Source of the DNA: Clostridiales bacterium
Lineage (GTDB): Bacteria > Bacillota > Clostridia > Oscillospirales > CAG-272
Direction of reading: 5' to 3'
Length of the DNA: 39,913 bases
Assembly: GCA_012522015.1 (NCBI GenBank)
Contig: JAAYLD010000052.1
Span: 1-39,913 of the forward strand
Shown piece after piece: positions 24,714-34,642 of this stretch. The notes under the pieces are model-generated. The model saw nothing but the letters and a program-made list of their open reading frames with translations. It had not been told where the DNA came from and did no database searches. The translations under genes and the position numbers were made by a program. The first letter of the stretch is position 1. Every line of letters begins with the position of its first letter.

Positions 24714-24768
24714 GCCGCCACTGCGGCAGACATAAAACAACACCGCATAATATAGAGCGTTGTTTTAT
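24714..24768 (-). other. Two hairpins in the galE leader
   Basis: Between the nucleotidyltransferase stop and galE there are an ATAAAACAAC/GTTGTTTTAT inverted repeat (24732-24768) and a GCCGC/GCGGC tetraloop hairpin (24714-24727), the latter just upstream of the galE ribosome site. The first could be a weak terminator or processing site. Confidence 0.4.
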
Positions 24769-24817
24769 TTTTATGGTGCTATTTTATGTCAATTATGATG
24801 TATTCTCTTCTATATGC

Positions 24818-25735
24818 TTATGCCCAAAGATCCTCCGGGTATACACCGTCATCAATAAGCTGTCCTATACCCTCGGTTACGATAGGCTTATCTTCACGGC
24901 TTGTTACGCCGTACCAGCGGGCGTTTGTTTTAAGCACATCAACTGTGCAGCTGCCGTCATTTATCATTTTAGATATGGATATTGGCAGATAAACTTCGCA
25001 TTTAAGCGGATCGCGTGCAGGATCCGTTAAAACTTCTATAACGCATTCACGGAGAACCGGGAAAATCTGCTTTGTAAGCCCCCAGCAGTTCATAGAGACA
25101 AGCGAGTTCTCGGAAAGCGGACGCCACTCGCCGTCTTCAAACGATTCCGCGCCTTCCGGTATAGAGGGGTTCGGCTGAATTTTAAATGTTTCTACAAGTG
25201 AGATGAGCTTTCCATCCTCGTCTGTTTTGCAGATGCCGCGCGTAACGGTGCCGTTCGGAGAAAGCGTGTTTTTGAGAATATAACCGACCATGCAGAAACG
25301 TGCAGGCATACCGTCCGTTATTTTAGTACGCAGAAAATCGGCAATGGCAAAATACATTTCGCGCCCGTAAAAATCGTCTGCGTTTATAACTGCAAACGGA
25401 TCATCACCTATGACGTCCTCTGCACATAAAAGCGCATGTGCTGTTCCCCAAGGCTTTACGCGGCCCGCCGGTATTTCAACGCCTTCAGGCACGTTTTCAA
25501 GCGTCTGATAGGCATACTCGACTTTGATTTTTCCTCTTAGTCTTGCACCAATTGTTTCTTCAAAGTCTTTTTCATGCTCCGGCTTTATGATGAATACAAC
25601 GCGGTCGAATCCCGCTTGTATGGCATCGTAAACAGAGAAGTCAATAATGAAATTTCCTTTGTCCGTTATGGGGTCGATTTGTTTCATTCCGCCGTAGCGT
25701 GAGCCCATACCGGCAGCAAGTACAACAAGTGTCAT
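24818..25735 (-). CDS. Sugar-1-phosphate nucleotidyltransferase-like protein
   Basis: A 305-residue NTP_transferase-fold enzyme. The nucleotide loop VVLAAGMGSRYGGMKQIDP begins at residue 4, WGTAHALLCAEDVI follows, and INADDFYG holds the metal-binding Asp pair. The C-terminal half (MNCWGLTKQIF, EVYLPISISKMI) is typical of a family found beside sugar kinases and epimerases in gut Firmicutes. It probably uridylylates a hexose or N-acetylhexosamine 1-phosphate, providing substrate for GalE, but base and sugar specificity cannot be read. It follows lgt by about 60 bases on the same strand. The GGAGG-type site (CGGAGGA) precedes the ATG by about 11 bases. Confidence 0.85.
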   Translation of the reverse strand: MTLVVLAAGMGSRYGGMKQIDPITDKGNFIIDFSVYDAIQAGFDRVVFIIKPEHEKDFEETIGARLRGKIKVEYAYQTLENVPEGVEIPAGRVKPWGTAHALLCAEDVIGDDPFAVINADDFYGREMYFAIADFLRTKITDGMPARFCMVGYILKNTLSPNGTVTRGICKTDEDGKLISLVETFKIQPNPSIPEGAESFEDGEWRPLSENSLVSMNCWGLTKQIFPVLRECVIEVLTDPARDPLKCEVYLPISISKMINDGSCTVDVLKTNARWYGVTSREDKPIVTEGIGQLIDDGVYPEDLWA

Positions 25736-25797
25736 TATTAATAAAAATCCTCCGCTAGTTTATGCTATTTATTTTTGCTTATTTACTTGAATTTAGT

Positions 25798-26853
25798 TTA
25801 CTCGATGCTCCCTGTATTCTCTGTATCTTTGTTTTCTATGTTTTCTGTGTTTTGAGTATCAGTATTTTTGTCTTGCTTTTTTTCTTTTTTACGAATGCGT
25901 TTTTCTTTGGCAAGAGAAAGCGCTTTTTCATATGCTTCGCGGCGGTCAGTGAGCATTTGAGCATATTCAGGGTTCCCGCCGCCTTCAGAAAGATAAGGCT
26001 TTCCTTTATATATTTGCCTGTTTCTTAAAAGCAGAATAATTCCTGCGACAAAGCAAGCAAAACCAATAACTTGTGAAATCCGCAGCGTCGTATCACCTAT
26101 ATAAAGGCTGTCGGTTCGCAGCGCTTCTATAAACATACGCCCGAAACCATACCATGTCATATACCAAAGAAACGACTGCCCGTCGTATTTTCTGCGGCGG
26201 AAAAAGATCATTATCAAGGTAAACCCGATGATATTCCAGAGTGATTCGTAAAGGAAAGTCGGGTGATAATAATTGACTACCCCGCCCTCGGTATATGCAA
26301 TTCCCATGCGGCAGAATATGTCTGTTTCAGTGCCGTGGGCTTCTGCATTCACAAAGTTGCCCCAGCGGCCGATCGCCTGACCGATCATGGCAGCCGGCCC
26401 GCCTATGTCGATTATTTTAAGAAACGGGAGGCGCTTTTTACGCGATATTATATAAGCAGTTATGACAATGGCGATGAGAGCGCCGTATATTGCAATGCCG
26501 CCATTCCATATACCGGCCATTTTTATAAGGGTATCTCTGACGTTTTGCCAAAACGAACCGTCTTTGACAATAAAATTATCCAAATTAAAGAGGATGTAGT
26601 AAAGACGTGCGCCGGCTATGCCGAAAACAATGCAGAAAATGAAATAATCTAATATATCATCGATTAAAAAACCGGCTTTCTTTGCATTGAAATATATAAA
26701 GGCACAGGTAGCTATTATACCAATCGTTAATATTATTCCGTACCACCGCACTTCACGGCCAAATAAATTGAAGGCTACTTCGTTCACAGCAAATGTGTCT
26801 ATCCCAAGTCCGGGAAATGATAAATAATTGATATTTAAGAGGATCCCCGGCAT
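25798..26853 (-). CDS. lgt: Prolipoprotein diacylglyceryl transferase
   Basis: Lgt attaches diacylglycerol to the lipobox Cys of prolipoproteins, such as the GH43 and CotH lipoproteins of this window. It is a membrane protein with about seven helices. Motifs: VRWYGIILTIGI, GIAGARLYYILFN, AGIWNGGIAIYGALI, IGQAIGRWGNFVNAEAHG (the Lgt signature) and HPTFLYESLWN. The C-terminus carries an extra charged tail of about 70 residues (KEKRIRKKEKKQ then Asp/Thr/Glu/Asn repeats), longer than most Lgt. The ATG at 26853 is chosen because GGAGG lies 5 bases upstream and a longer start would run into a terminator stem. It is the first gene of the minus-strand sugar/envelope run. Confidence 0.95.
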   Translation of the reverse strand: MPGILLNINYLSFPGLGIDTFAVNEVAFNLFGREVRWYGIILTIGIIATCAFIYFNAKKAGFLIDDILDYFIFCIVFGIAGARLYYILFNLDNFIVKDGSFWQNVRDTLIKMAGIWNGGIAIYGALIAIVITAYIISRKKRLPFLKIIDIGGPAAMIGQAIGRWGNFVNAEAHGTETDIFCRMGIAYTEGGVVNYYHPTFLYESLWNIIGFTLIMIFFRRRKYDGQSFLWYMTWYGFGRMFIEALRTDSLYIGDTTLRISQVIGFACFVAGIILLLRNRQIYKGKPYLSEGGGNPEYAQMLTDRREAYEKALSLAKEKRIRKKEKKQDKNTDTQNTENIENKDTENTGSIE

Positions 26854-26886
26854 CTGTGCCTCCGTAATAATAGCGCTAAATGCATG

Positions 26887-26945
26887 AAAAAGCGCCGATT
26901 TTCGCATAGCTTTCTTTAATATTTTACACGAAACCGGCGCTTTTT
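26887..26945. terminator. Long-stem terminator after the glucan synthase gene
   Basis: The arms AAAAAGCGCC and GGCGCTTTTT extend inward with GATTTTCG/CGAAAC pairing around a loop of about 24 bases. On the minus strand it ends the giant GT84/GH94 transcript just upstream of lgt. Confidence 0.8.
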
Positions 26946-26976
26946 GCAATACTCGGAGGAATATACTTTGTAATAT

Positions 26977-29900
26977 TTAATTTTTTACATTTATTATCGT
27001 CCAGCCGCCTGCGGCCTCTTCGGGGATAAGAGTTACCGATTCTCCCGGGCGTATAGTATAGTTTCTGCCGCTTCTGGCTGGCGCGTTCGTCGCTTGTGTT
27101 GTGCCTTCATAGCGAACTGCTATATCAACGCGTCCCGCTCTCGTCGGCAAAGACACGAGATAGTCACCGATGACATCCGGCGGCGGTGGCGACACGACAA
27201 CATTGCCAAGAGAAAGTGAAATGCCAAGAAGATTTTCCATGACAACAGTATAATACCATCCTGCCGAGCCTGTATAACTGCTCCAGCCGCCACGTCCTAT
27301 AGCGCCAGGCGCATAATACACATCTGCTGTAAAGATGTATGGCTCGTTGCCGTAAATGCGCCCACGCTCGCCCTCAGCGCATATAATGGCAGGGTTTATC
27401 GCCCGCAGAATTGAGAGTCCTCGTTCGTAATCGCCCCTCATCATGTGTGCTGCCGCCGCCCATATAGCAGCATGCGTATACTGCCCTCCGTTTTCGCGTA
27501 TGCCTTCAGGATATTCGGTAATATATCCATAGTCCGGGCTTGACTCATTAAACGACGGTAAGAATAAGCGGTATACACCTGCGTCTTTATCAAACAATGT
27601 GTTGTAAGCAGTGTTGAGTGCTTGTTCTGTCCGGTCATCATCTGCTTTTGCAAATACGGCAAATGATTGCGGCAGCGTGTCAATCTCGCAGCCTGGCGAT
27701 CCTTCGCACCCGATAACATTGCCGTCGTCGGTGTAAGCGCGCGCGTATCTGTCAGTACACCATGCGCTCTCGGCTGCGGCGACGAGTCGGTCGGCTTCGT
27801 CTCTCAGCGCACAAAGAAGCTCTTTATCAGCCTTGCCCCATAGGTCTGTTGCATTTGCAAATTCCCGCAAAGTCACAGCGAGGAAAAAAGCAAGCCATAC
27901 GCTTTCGCCAGTACCGCCGACTCCAACGCGATTCATTCCGTCGTTCCAGTCACCTGAGCCTATAAGCGGAAGCCCATGCTCACCACGAGCGATCGATGCC
28001 TCAATGGCTGTCATGCAGTGTGTAAAGACGCTTGCTTTGCTTTTCGATACAGTGGGAACTTCGTATCTATCATATTCACCAGCCTTAAGCGGGGGTGATT
28101 CGATAAACGGCACTTTGACATCAAAAAGTGATGTGTCGCCTGTCGCCATAACATAATGCGATGCTACATAGACAAGCCAGATATAATCGTCTGAGCAACG
28201 TGTTCGCACGCCGGGGTCAGAAGAAGTCTTACCGCGTCCGGGCAGCGGATGCCACCAGTGCTGTACGAGACCGTCTTTATACTGGTGAGCGCATGAGCGC
28301 ATTATATGCCTGCGCGCCAGCTTTGGATTGTAGTAAAGAGCGGACAGAGAGTCCTGAAGTTGATCACGATAGCCGTATGCCCCGCCGCCCTGACTAAACC
28401 CGGTACGTGCCGTCATTCGTATGACTGATGTCTGATATGGTAGCCATCTGTTCATAAGATGACTGAGTCTGCGATCTTTTGGAATGTCAACAGACGCGCT
28501 GAAATAAAGCTCCTCTATATGAGCTGCGGCGGCATTAAGACCTGCTATAACGTCGTTTGTGTTGCGGTATTTACTGTTAATATGCGAAAAGCACATCTCA
28601 GCTGACGCAGCCGGCGCTGACACAAGCATAAAAGCGCAGTCAAGAGTTCCGTTTGCCGACATATCTGCCGAAACAGAAGCCCAAACATATCCCCTTGTAA
28701 CGTCAAAGCCATATAATACCCTGCCGCTCACAGCCCGCAGAGACGATATTACGCCGGTGCCGCCGAACACTGGTTTAAACAGCACTTCTCTTTGTGACGC
28801 GTACGCTGAGTAAAGAGAGCTGCTGTCCGGCGCTGCTGTGTATATAACCTCGACATTATTAAAGCTGCCACCCTCTGCATTTACGCTTATAAGTTTAACG
28901 GGTAGTTTTTCATCGAGACCTATTCTTACTTCATACGATAAAGAGTTTATTTCGCCTTTGTAAACGGCATATCCAAAATTGTAATCAACTCGGGCTGCGC
29001 ACGCACACAAATCATATAAAGATCCGCCTGCGCGAAGAATTAAGCGTTCACCCGCAAGGGTTTTGACATAATCTGTGTGACGCTGTGTTATTTTTGATTC
29101 GGCGGCATTGACATACCAAGTATAACCGGCGCTGTACTGTGTCAGAAGCGTACCCATGACAGCATTTGCAAATGCAAACTGCCACGGAGGAAGCTCGGGT
29201 TCGGATGATTTATCAATAGCAAACCCACCCCGGGTAAAACCGCCGCCACGAGTATCTATAATAATGTCCGAGAGGTCAACTCCGCCAGTGTTAGATACTG
29301 ATTTTATAATTTCACGATCGCTTATAGGCGACTCAGTGTCAGACGCGCCGTCGGTGCGCGGTGCGAACGGCGTTTGCCTTGACATGGCGTAGATGACACG
29401 CCGCTCCGCATCAGACAAATCTGCGCCATTTATGATGTGAACGCCGTTCGGCCGCCCGTGCATTGACATAAGCCCTGCTTCTTCAAAAATCTCGAAAAGT
29501 TTTACGCATGCGGGCGAATCGTATACACTGCCACCGGGCGCTACTATAACAAGGTCATAACGTACACCAGATACGGCAAGGAATCGCTTTGCATATAAAA
29601 GCTCACGCATAGCCGATAAAGGTACGCCGCCTAATGCTGTGTCCGGCATTTCAACGCATACAATCGGCAAATCGCCCGATATACCGTGGCACCATAACAG
29701 ATCACGTGTAAACATCTGCTCAGTGTAGAAATCGCCGACTGACGGTATAATTGTGCGCCGAGGGTTAATTATCGCATTTGCCGTGCGCATGGCAGTGCGC
29801 ACGGCGCTTTCATCAGCTCCCGCGAGCGCCGCACGGTTTTTGTAAAAAAGCACAGCCCCATCTGTTGCGCGATTTATTGCGTCCGCATCGTAACCAGAGC

Positions 29901-32900
29901 AAAACTCATGTGCATCATCAGCGCTTACGGCTGACGCAACAACGAAAACGGCACTGCTTTTATTTAACTCACTCTCTTTTATTAGTTTTACCCTGACTGC
30001 GCATGCCGGATGGACACAAGCCCCGCCGTGGAAAACAGCCGGAATGTTGAATATATGTGAAATAGCCGTATTTCCATAAACAGGCGTCAGTATATCATCC
30101 TTATGATCAAAAAACTCACTTGACTTTATGGATGAACCGTCTGATGCTGCCGCGCGGATGGCAACGGCGCATAATTCTGATCGTTTATGCGAAAATCTAC
30201 GATAAACAGCGGTTTTTGTGCCCGGGTCAAAATCCGACTTTACAAACAAATCAGAGTAAGGCGGTGCTAATAAATACGTCCGCTCACGGTTGAGTATCGG
30301 CTGAAAATAAAATGCGGCTGAAGCTTCGTTTATATTACCCGAGATGTCAAGAGAAAACGTCGCGACCGGTTTGTCGTGAGCGACTGTTATTTTTACTATC
30401 GTTTTCATTATGCCGCTGCGGTGCATCAGCTCCATTTCATATGCCGCCTGCGAACCATCAAATGAAAAAGAACGCTTAGATATTCCGCCGTTTGTTGAGA
30501 TGCCGCGTAAGCAATCATAAACTTCGTCATCCGCATGCAAAAGGATTCTGACGCAATCGTCAGGCAGCAAAACCGAAGGTGAGCCACTAATCAGCTTTTC
30601 ACCGTCGTATATGACGACGGTGCCATCTGACGTCGCAATAACCTTCGTCCTTCCGTTTGAAAGCACCGCCGTGTCGGCACTTACATCGACGCCTGGCTTC
30701 TGCATCAAAGCTGATATTGTTTCCTCTGCACCTGACACGTAGACGACGCGCGTCGTACGCTTCATACCAATCGGGATACGCTCATAAAGAAGCTCAGCGC
30801 CAACAGCACAGCAAGGCTCGCTCATAAAACGCCTTACATTGATATTATTCATACACGCGTTGGCGCATGCGACAATCGACATGCCCATATGATGCGACAT
30901 ATACGAGCGCACGATGGCATGTCCTCCGCCTGTCCGCTTTGGCGTGAAGTCAACAGCTTCATAAAAGCCGTATTTTCCATAAAGATCGGTTTTAGCGAGC
31001 GATGCAAGCGTACGGCAAATGGCTTTTGTATCACAGCCAAGCATGATAAAAAGCGAATACGGTGCGAATACATATTCCCCTGCAAGGGATTGCGATAAAC
31101 CAAGCGGTGCGCATCCGTGCGCTTTGTAGCCATAATTCATCTCACTGTCAAAGTCAAAAAAAGCGCTTTCACTTTTACCGTATATTTTGGCGCCGCCGGG
31201 AAACTCAGCAGTTTCAGCTTTTTGGCATTCATAAGCTAAAGCAAGCGCTTCGGAGCGCAAATCACAACCACCTGTCGGCAGGAATAAAGACGGCATAAAA
31301 TATTCAAAAGTGCTTCCGCTCCACGATAAAAGAGATATCCTGCCATCAATATCAAATACGAAGCGTCCCATAGTGCGGAAATGCTCCGCTGGAACGGCGC
31401 CGGATGCTGTGGCATAGAACTCTGTTGTCAGCATTTCGCTTGCGTAGAGGTCGTAAGCGTTGTCATCAAATCTGTCGGCGGCGCCGTTATAGCCGATATG
31501 GAAGAGCCCGCGCTTTTTATCATATAAAGCGGCAATGTTTGTCTCTTTTATGATGACCTCAATTCGCTCTACAAGCGGTTTGTAATATTCACCATACTCG
31601 ATAAGCCCATTTTTCAGCGCGACAAGAGAAGTTAAAAAGTTTCCGCTGTCAACCGATGAGACATACGACGGGAACATGACGCTCATGTCCTCAAGATTAT
31701 ACCAGTTGTATAGGTTTCCGTGCCATTTAGGGAGATTCTCTATTGCCGAAATTGTCAAGTCGAGACGGTTGAAAAACAATGTGTCGCCAATAAAACCAAA
31801 ATCACGCGCTGACAAAAGCGCTAAAAGGTACATACCGATGTTTGTAGGGGATGTGCGCATTGCTATTCTGTCACCGGGTATCGTTGCAATATTATCAGGC
31901 GGCAGCCATCCGGTATGCGGCCCGACATTATCCTCAAAGAAATTCCATATATCGGCGGCAAAACGCCGCAGAAGACGCTTTTGTGCTGTTGATTCATCAT
32001 CCGGCTGTTCTACTTGGTTCGCCTCTTTTTTATTTGTGCACATGCGGTACATAACATATGGAAACGACCCCCATAAAACCGCAAGAACAAAGAGAATCGG
32101 CGCTCCTGCCCCACCGGCGATGGTGCAAAGAAGTGCAACTGCTGTAAGCACAAGCGATAAAGACGTGCGTGCATAATATTCACCTGCGCCCCCGCGGAAA
32201 AGCCCTTCGGCAGCAACTGCTGTTTTCCACTCAAGTAAGCCACGTCCGGTGATTTTCATGCGTATTATAGCGCGGTACCATGCTGATGCGGCCGATGTTG
32301 CGGCATGCGCAAGCGACGCAAAGCTGTAATATAGATTGAAATATAAAAGCGAGTAATAATCGGGGAGCCCGCAGCGGTAAACGCGCCGCGGCACACCGAT
32401 ACCGGCTATAATGCCATATATAAATCCATAAATGATGTCGGCGGAAGCTACAAGAGCTAAAAGACAGCCGAAACCGCCTGACATCAGTGATAAAATGAGA
32501 GCTATGGTTCGGAAAATAGGTGTGACCGCTGCTATTACGGGCTCACGAAGGCGCTGTTTTTCCGCTGCCCCGAGCGGGTTTTTATAGACAGAGCCATCAG
32601 CGCTGCGTATGCGTCGGCGGCATAAAACCAAAGCTTGAACGTCCCCGCGAAGCCATCTGTCGGCGCGAACTGTGTGCTGCAGAAAACCGGATGGAACACC
32701 GTCCGTCAGCGTTATGTCCGATAAACATCCGCAGCGAAGGCGCGTGCCCTCCGCTATATCGTGGCTTAAGATTTGCTCGCGCGGGAAAGCGCCGGAAACA
32801 GTGACAGCATAAGCGTTAATGTCAATTAAACCCTTACCGCAGAAGACGCCGACACCTGTAAGCGCAGCATACAGCGAAAACTGTGCGAATGCGTATGCTT

Positions 32901-34497
32901 CCCTGCCCTCGCACGCATACATATACTTGAGATATTTATTCCACTTGTACGAATTTTTAAGCGACGCTGTCATCATCGGCTGAATAACGCCATAACCGTC
33001 AGTTACTACAGGATAACCACGCCTTGATGAAATAACAGGCTCGTTTAGCGGATGGATTGCCGTTCCGATCATCCGCTCTATGTCAGAGCGCGTTATTTCG
33101 GTATCTTCGTCAAGAGCGATGATGTATCTGTATTCACCTGGCTTGATATTGCGCCCGCCGTGGACGGTAAGCGTATTTTCCTCGCCTCTGAGATATGCAA
33201 TTAGCTCCTCCTGCTCACCTCGCTTACGCTCTTTTCCAATGAATTTACCCTCGCTCTTGCTGTATGTCCGCTGCCTTGTGAACAAATAAACATCATCCCG
33301 CCCGCGTGATATCTCAGATATGCGTGATATCGCGGCGTTCAGTATATCTTCATCTCCCAGGGCAGTTTTCGTATCTGAGTCGGGCAGATCAGCTAAAACC
33401 GCAAAGGAGACGTTTTCCCTGCCTAAGACTTCTCTGTATCGTCTGAGTTTCTCAAATATTAACTCGTCATGCTTCCCTCCGAAGAGCAGTATTGTGATAA
33501 CAACCATTGTCTTCGCGTTATCCGGAACCCTGTCTATTCTCAGTCTTGGCAGTATATCTGGCGTTGTTTTATGGGACAAGATGTCACTTACAATTCGTGC
33601 AAAAAAGGCTCGAAGCGGCAGAAAAGTAAATAGTGCGGCAAAAAAGAGCACTATATTCCTGGCGGCGTATGCTGCCGCCAAAATTGCAAGGCAACAAACA
33701 AGCGCAGAACCATATGTCACAGCGAAATAGAGCGCGCCCGCGCCGCGCTCCGTATACTTCATTAGATAATAACCAATGTGACGCTGGCGTCCATCTGCAC
33801 GCTCGGCAATAGAGCGCAGTCTTTTCGCTGTTTCATATTCACCGGCGCGAGAACGCTTTGCAATTGCAGCAAGCTTGCGCCGGTACATGTTCTTTGTATC
33901 CGCGTCGCAGTTTACATAAACGCCCGCGGGGTCAAGCAAAAATTCCGACTCCGTGATTGACACGGCTTCAAATATACTTGTAAAGTCAATCGAATCAAGC
34001 TTATAAAGCGTTTTTATCAAACGGCCAACAGCAGAGGATGCAGAATTCTGCATATCTACAATATGCGTTGCTGACATCTTATTCTCTTGTGAAAAGCTAA
34101 GGGAAACATCACGGCAAGTATCTCCAATGCCGATGAGGCATCGAGCAGCAAGCATATCTCGCAAAGAAAAGAGCTCGCCTACTGTAAGATAATTGCCGCT
34201 GCTTTGAAAATCCCCAAACACTGATTTTATGCGATCTTCCGTGATAGCGACGTCGCCATCTCCGATAATAGATTTGCACAGCGAAAGAAGCCGCGGGTAT
34301 TCACCGTCTTCCGACGGCAATTCGCGCCGCTTCTTTAGCCCTGCTGTAACAGATTTTTTTATTCGTGTCAGTTTGATTATGTTATCATTTATCCATATAA
34401 ACTCCGGTGTTCTTCTGCACTGGGAGTATATGTCCTCAATATATATGAATGAATTGTCGATTAACTTTATTGTTTTCTTCAGTGACACATTCTTCAT
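26977..34497 (-). CDS. GT84/GH94 cyclic beta-1,2-glucan synthase-like protein (NdvB type)
   Basis: A 2,506-residue multidomain membrane protein. Order: N-terminal helical region; membrane helices (about 255-300); a GT84-like glycosyltransferase with ALDEDTEITR (acidic metal site near 464), QILSHDIAEG (about 580) and RADRWLRGDVQ (about 616); more membrane helices (about 655-700 and 780-815); a glucoamylase-like all-helical domain (HTGWLPPDN, RTSPTNIGMYLLALLSA, NLYNWYN); then two GH94 phosphorylase-like units ending with the (alpha/alpha)6 catalytic part, GSGDWNDGMN (about 2180-2190, expected general acid Asp). In characterised relatives the GT84 part builds linear beta-1,2-glucan from UDP-glucose, the middle domain cyclises it, and the GH94 part trims it with phosphate. 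ATG at 34497 is preferred over TTG 34503. Single-gene unit between prfB and lgt. Product specificity is an inference. Confidence 0.88.
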   Translation of the reverse strand: MKNVSLKKTIKLIDNSFIYIEDIYSQCRRTPEFIWINDNIIKLTRIKKSVTAGLKKRRELPSEDGEYPRLLSLCKSIIGDGDVAITEDRIKSVFGDFQSSGNYLTVGELFSLRDMLAARCLIGIGDTCRDVSLSFSQENKMSATHIVDMQNSASSAVGRLIKTLYKLDSIDFTSIFEAVSITESEFLLDPAGVYVNCDADTKNMYRRKLAAIAKRSRAGEYETAKRLRSIAERADGRQRHIGYYLMKYTERGAGALYFAVTYGSALVCCLAILAAAYAARNIVLFFAALFTFLPLRAFFARIVSDILSHKTTPDILPRLRIDRVPDNAKTMVVITILLFGGKHDELIFEKLRRYREVLGRENVSFAVLADLPDSDTKTALGDEDILNAAISRISEISRGRDDVYLFTRQRTYSKSEGKFIGKERKRGEQEELIAYLRGEENTLTVHGGRNIKPGEYRYIIALDEDTEITRSDIERMIGTAIHPLNEPVISSRRGYPVVTDGYGVIQPMMTASLKNSYKWNKYLKYMYACEGREAYAFAQFSLYAALTGVGVFCGKGLIDINAYAVTVSGAFPREQILSHDIAEGTRLRCGCLSDITLTDGVPSGFLQHTVRADRWLRGDVQALVLCRRRIRSADGSVYKNPLGAAEKQRLREPVIAAVTPIFRTIALILSLMSGGFGCLLALVASADIIYGFIYGIIAGIGVPRRVYRCGLPDYYSLLYFNLYYSFASLAHAATSAASAWYRAIIRMKITGRGLLEWKTAVAAEGLFRGGAGEYYARTSLSLVLTAVALLCTIAGGAGAPILFVLAVLWGSFPYVMYRMCTNKKEANQVEQPDDESTAQKRLLRRFAADIWNFFEDNVGPHTGWLPPDNIATIPGDRIAMRTSPTNIGMYLLALLSARDFGFIGDTLFFNRLDLTISAIENLPKWHGNLYNWYNLEDMSVMFPSYVSSVDSGNFLTSLVALKNGLIEYGEYYKPLVERIEVIIKETNIAALYDKKRGLFHIGYNGAADRFDDNAYDLYASEMLTTEFYATASGAVPAEHFRTMGRFVFDIDGRISLLSWSGSTFEYFMPSLFLPTGGCDLRSEALALAYECQKAETAEFPGGAKIYGKSESAFFDFDSEMNYGYKAHGCAPLGLSQSLAGEYVFAPYSLFIMLGCDTKAICRTLASLAKTDLYGKYGFYEAVDFTPKRTGGGHAIVRSYMSHHMGMSIVACANACMNNINVRRFMSEPCCAVGAELLYERIPIGMKRTTRVVYVSGAEETISALMQKPGVDVSADTAVLSNGRTKVIATSDGTVVIYDGEKLISGSPSVLLPDDCVRILLHADDEVYDCLRGISTNGGISKRSFSFDGSQAAYEMELMHRSGIMKTIVKITVAHDKPVATFSLDISGNINEASAAFYFQPILNRERTYLLAPPYSDLFVKSDFDPGTKTAVYRRFSHKRSELCAVAIRAAASDGSSIKSSEFFDHKDDILTPVYGNTAISHIFNIPAVFHGGACVHPACAVRVKLIKESELNKSSAVFVVASAVSADDAHEFCSGYDADAINRATDGAVLFYKNRAALAGADESAVRTAMRTANAIINPRRTIIPSVGDFYTEQMFTRDLLWCHGISGDLPIVCVEMPDTALGGVPLSAMRELLYAKRFLAVSGVRYDLVIVAPGGSVYDSPACVKLFEIFEEAGLMSMHGRPNGVHIINGADLSDAERRVIYAMSRQTPFAPRTDGASDTESPISDREIIKSVSNTGGVDLSDIIIDTRGGGFTRGGFAIDKSSEPELPPWQFAFANAVMGTLLTQYSAGYTWYVNAAESKITQRHTDYVKTLAGERLILRAGGSLYDLCACAARVDYNFGYAVYKGEINSLSYEVRIGLDEKLPVKLISVNAEGGSFNNVEVIYTAAPDSSSLYSAYASQREVLFKPVFGGTGVISSLRAVSGRVLYGFDVTRGYVWASVSADMSANGTLDCAFMLVSAPAASAEMCFSHINSKYRNTNDVIAGLNAAAAHIEELYFSASVDIPKDRRLSHLMNRWLPYQTSVIRMTARTGFSQGGGAYGYRDQLQDSLSALYYNPKLARRHIMRSCAHQYKDGLVQHWWHPLPGRGKTSSDPGVRTRCSDDYIWLVYVASHYVMATGDTSLFDVKVPFIESPPLKAGEYDRYEVPTVSKSKASVFTHCMTAIEASIARGEHGLPLIGSGDWNDGMNRVGVGGTGESVWLAFFLAVTLREFANATDLWGKADKELLCALRDEADRLVAAAESAWCTDRYARAYTDDGNVIGCEGSPGCEIDTLPQSFAVFAKADDDRTEQALNTAYNTLFDKDAGVYRLFLPSFNESSPDYGYITEYPEGIRENGGQYTHAAIWAAAAHMMRGDYERGLSILRAINPAIICAEGERGRIYGNEPYIFTADVYYAPGAIGRGGWSSYTGSAGWYYTVVMENLLGISLSLGNVVVSPPPPDVIGDYLVSLPTRAGRVDIAVRYEGTTQATNAPARSGRNYTIRPGESVTLIPEEAAGGWTIINVKN

Positions 34498-34607
34498 CAG
34501 CAAAAAGCATCGCGCCGGTAGTGTTCTCTTTTACATCAGCCGCCGCGTTCTCCAGTCATTAGATAATATATCTATTATCATCAGACAGAAGAAATATTAT
34601 TCCAAGA

Positions 34608-34642
34608 AGAAATGGACGGACAATAAGTCCGTCCATTTCTTG
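34608..34642 (-). terminator. Terminator of prfB
   Basis: A 15-base perfect stem (AAGAAATGGACGGAC / GTCCGTCCATTTCTT) with a 5-base loop starts directly after the prfB stop on the minus strand. The tail is T-rich (TTCTTCTT) but not a pure T-run. Confidence 0.75.
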
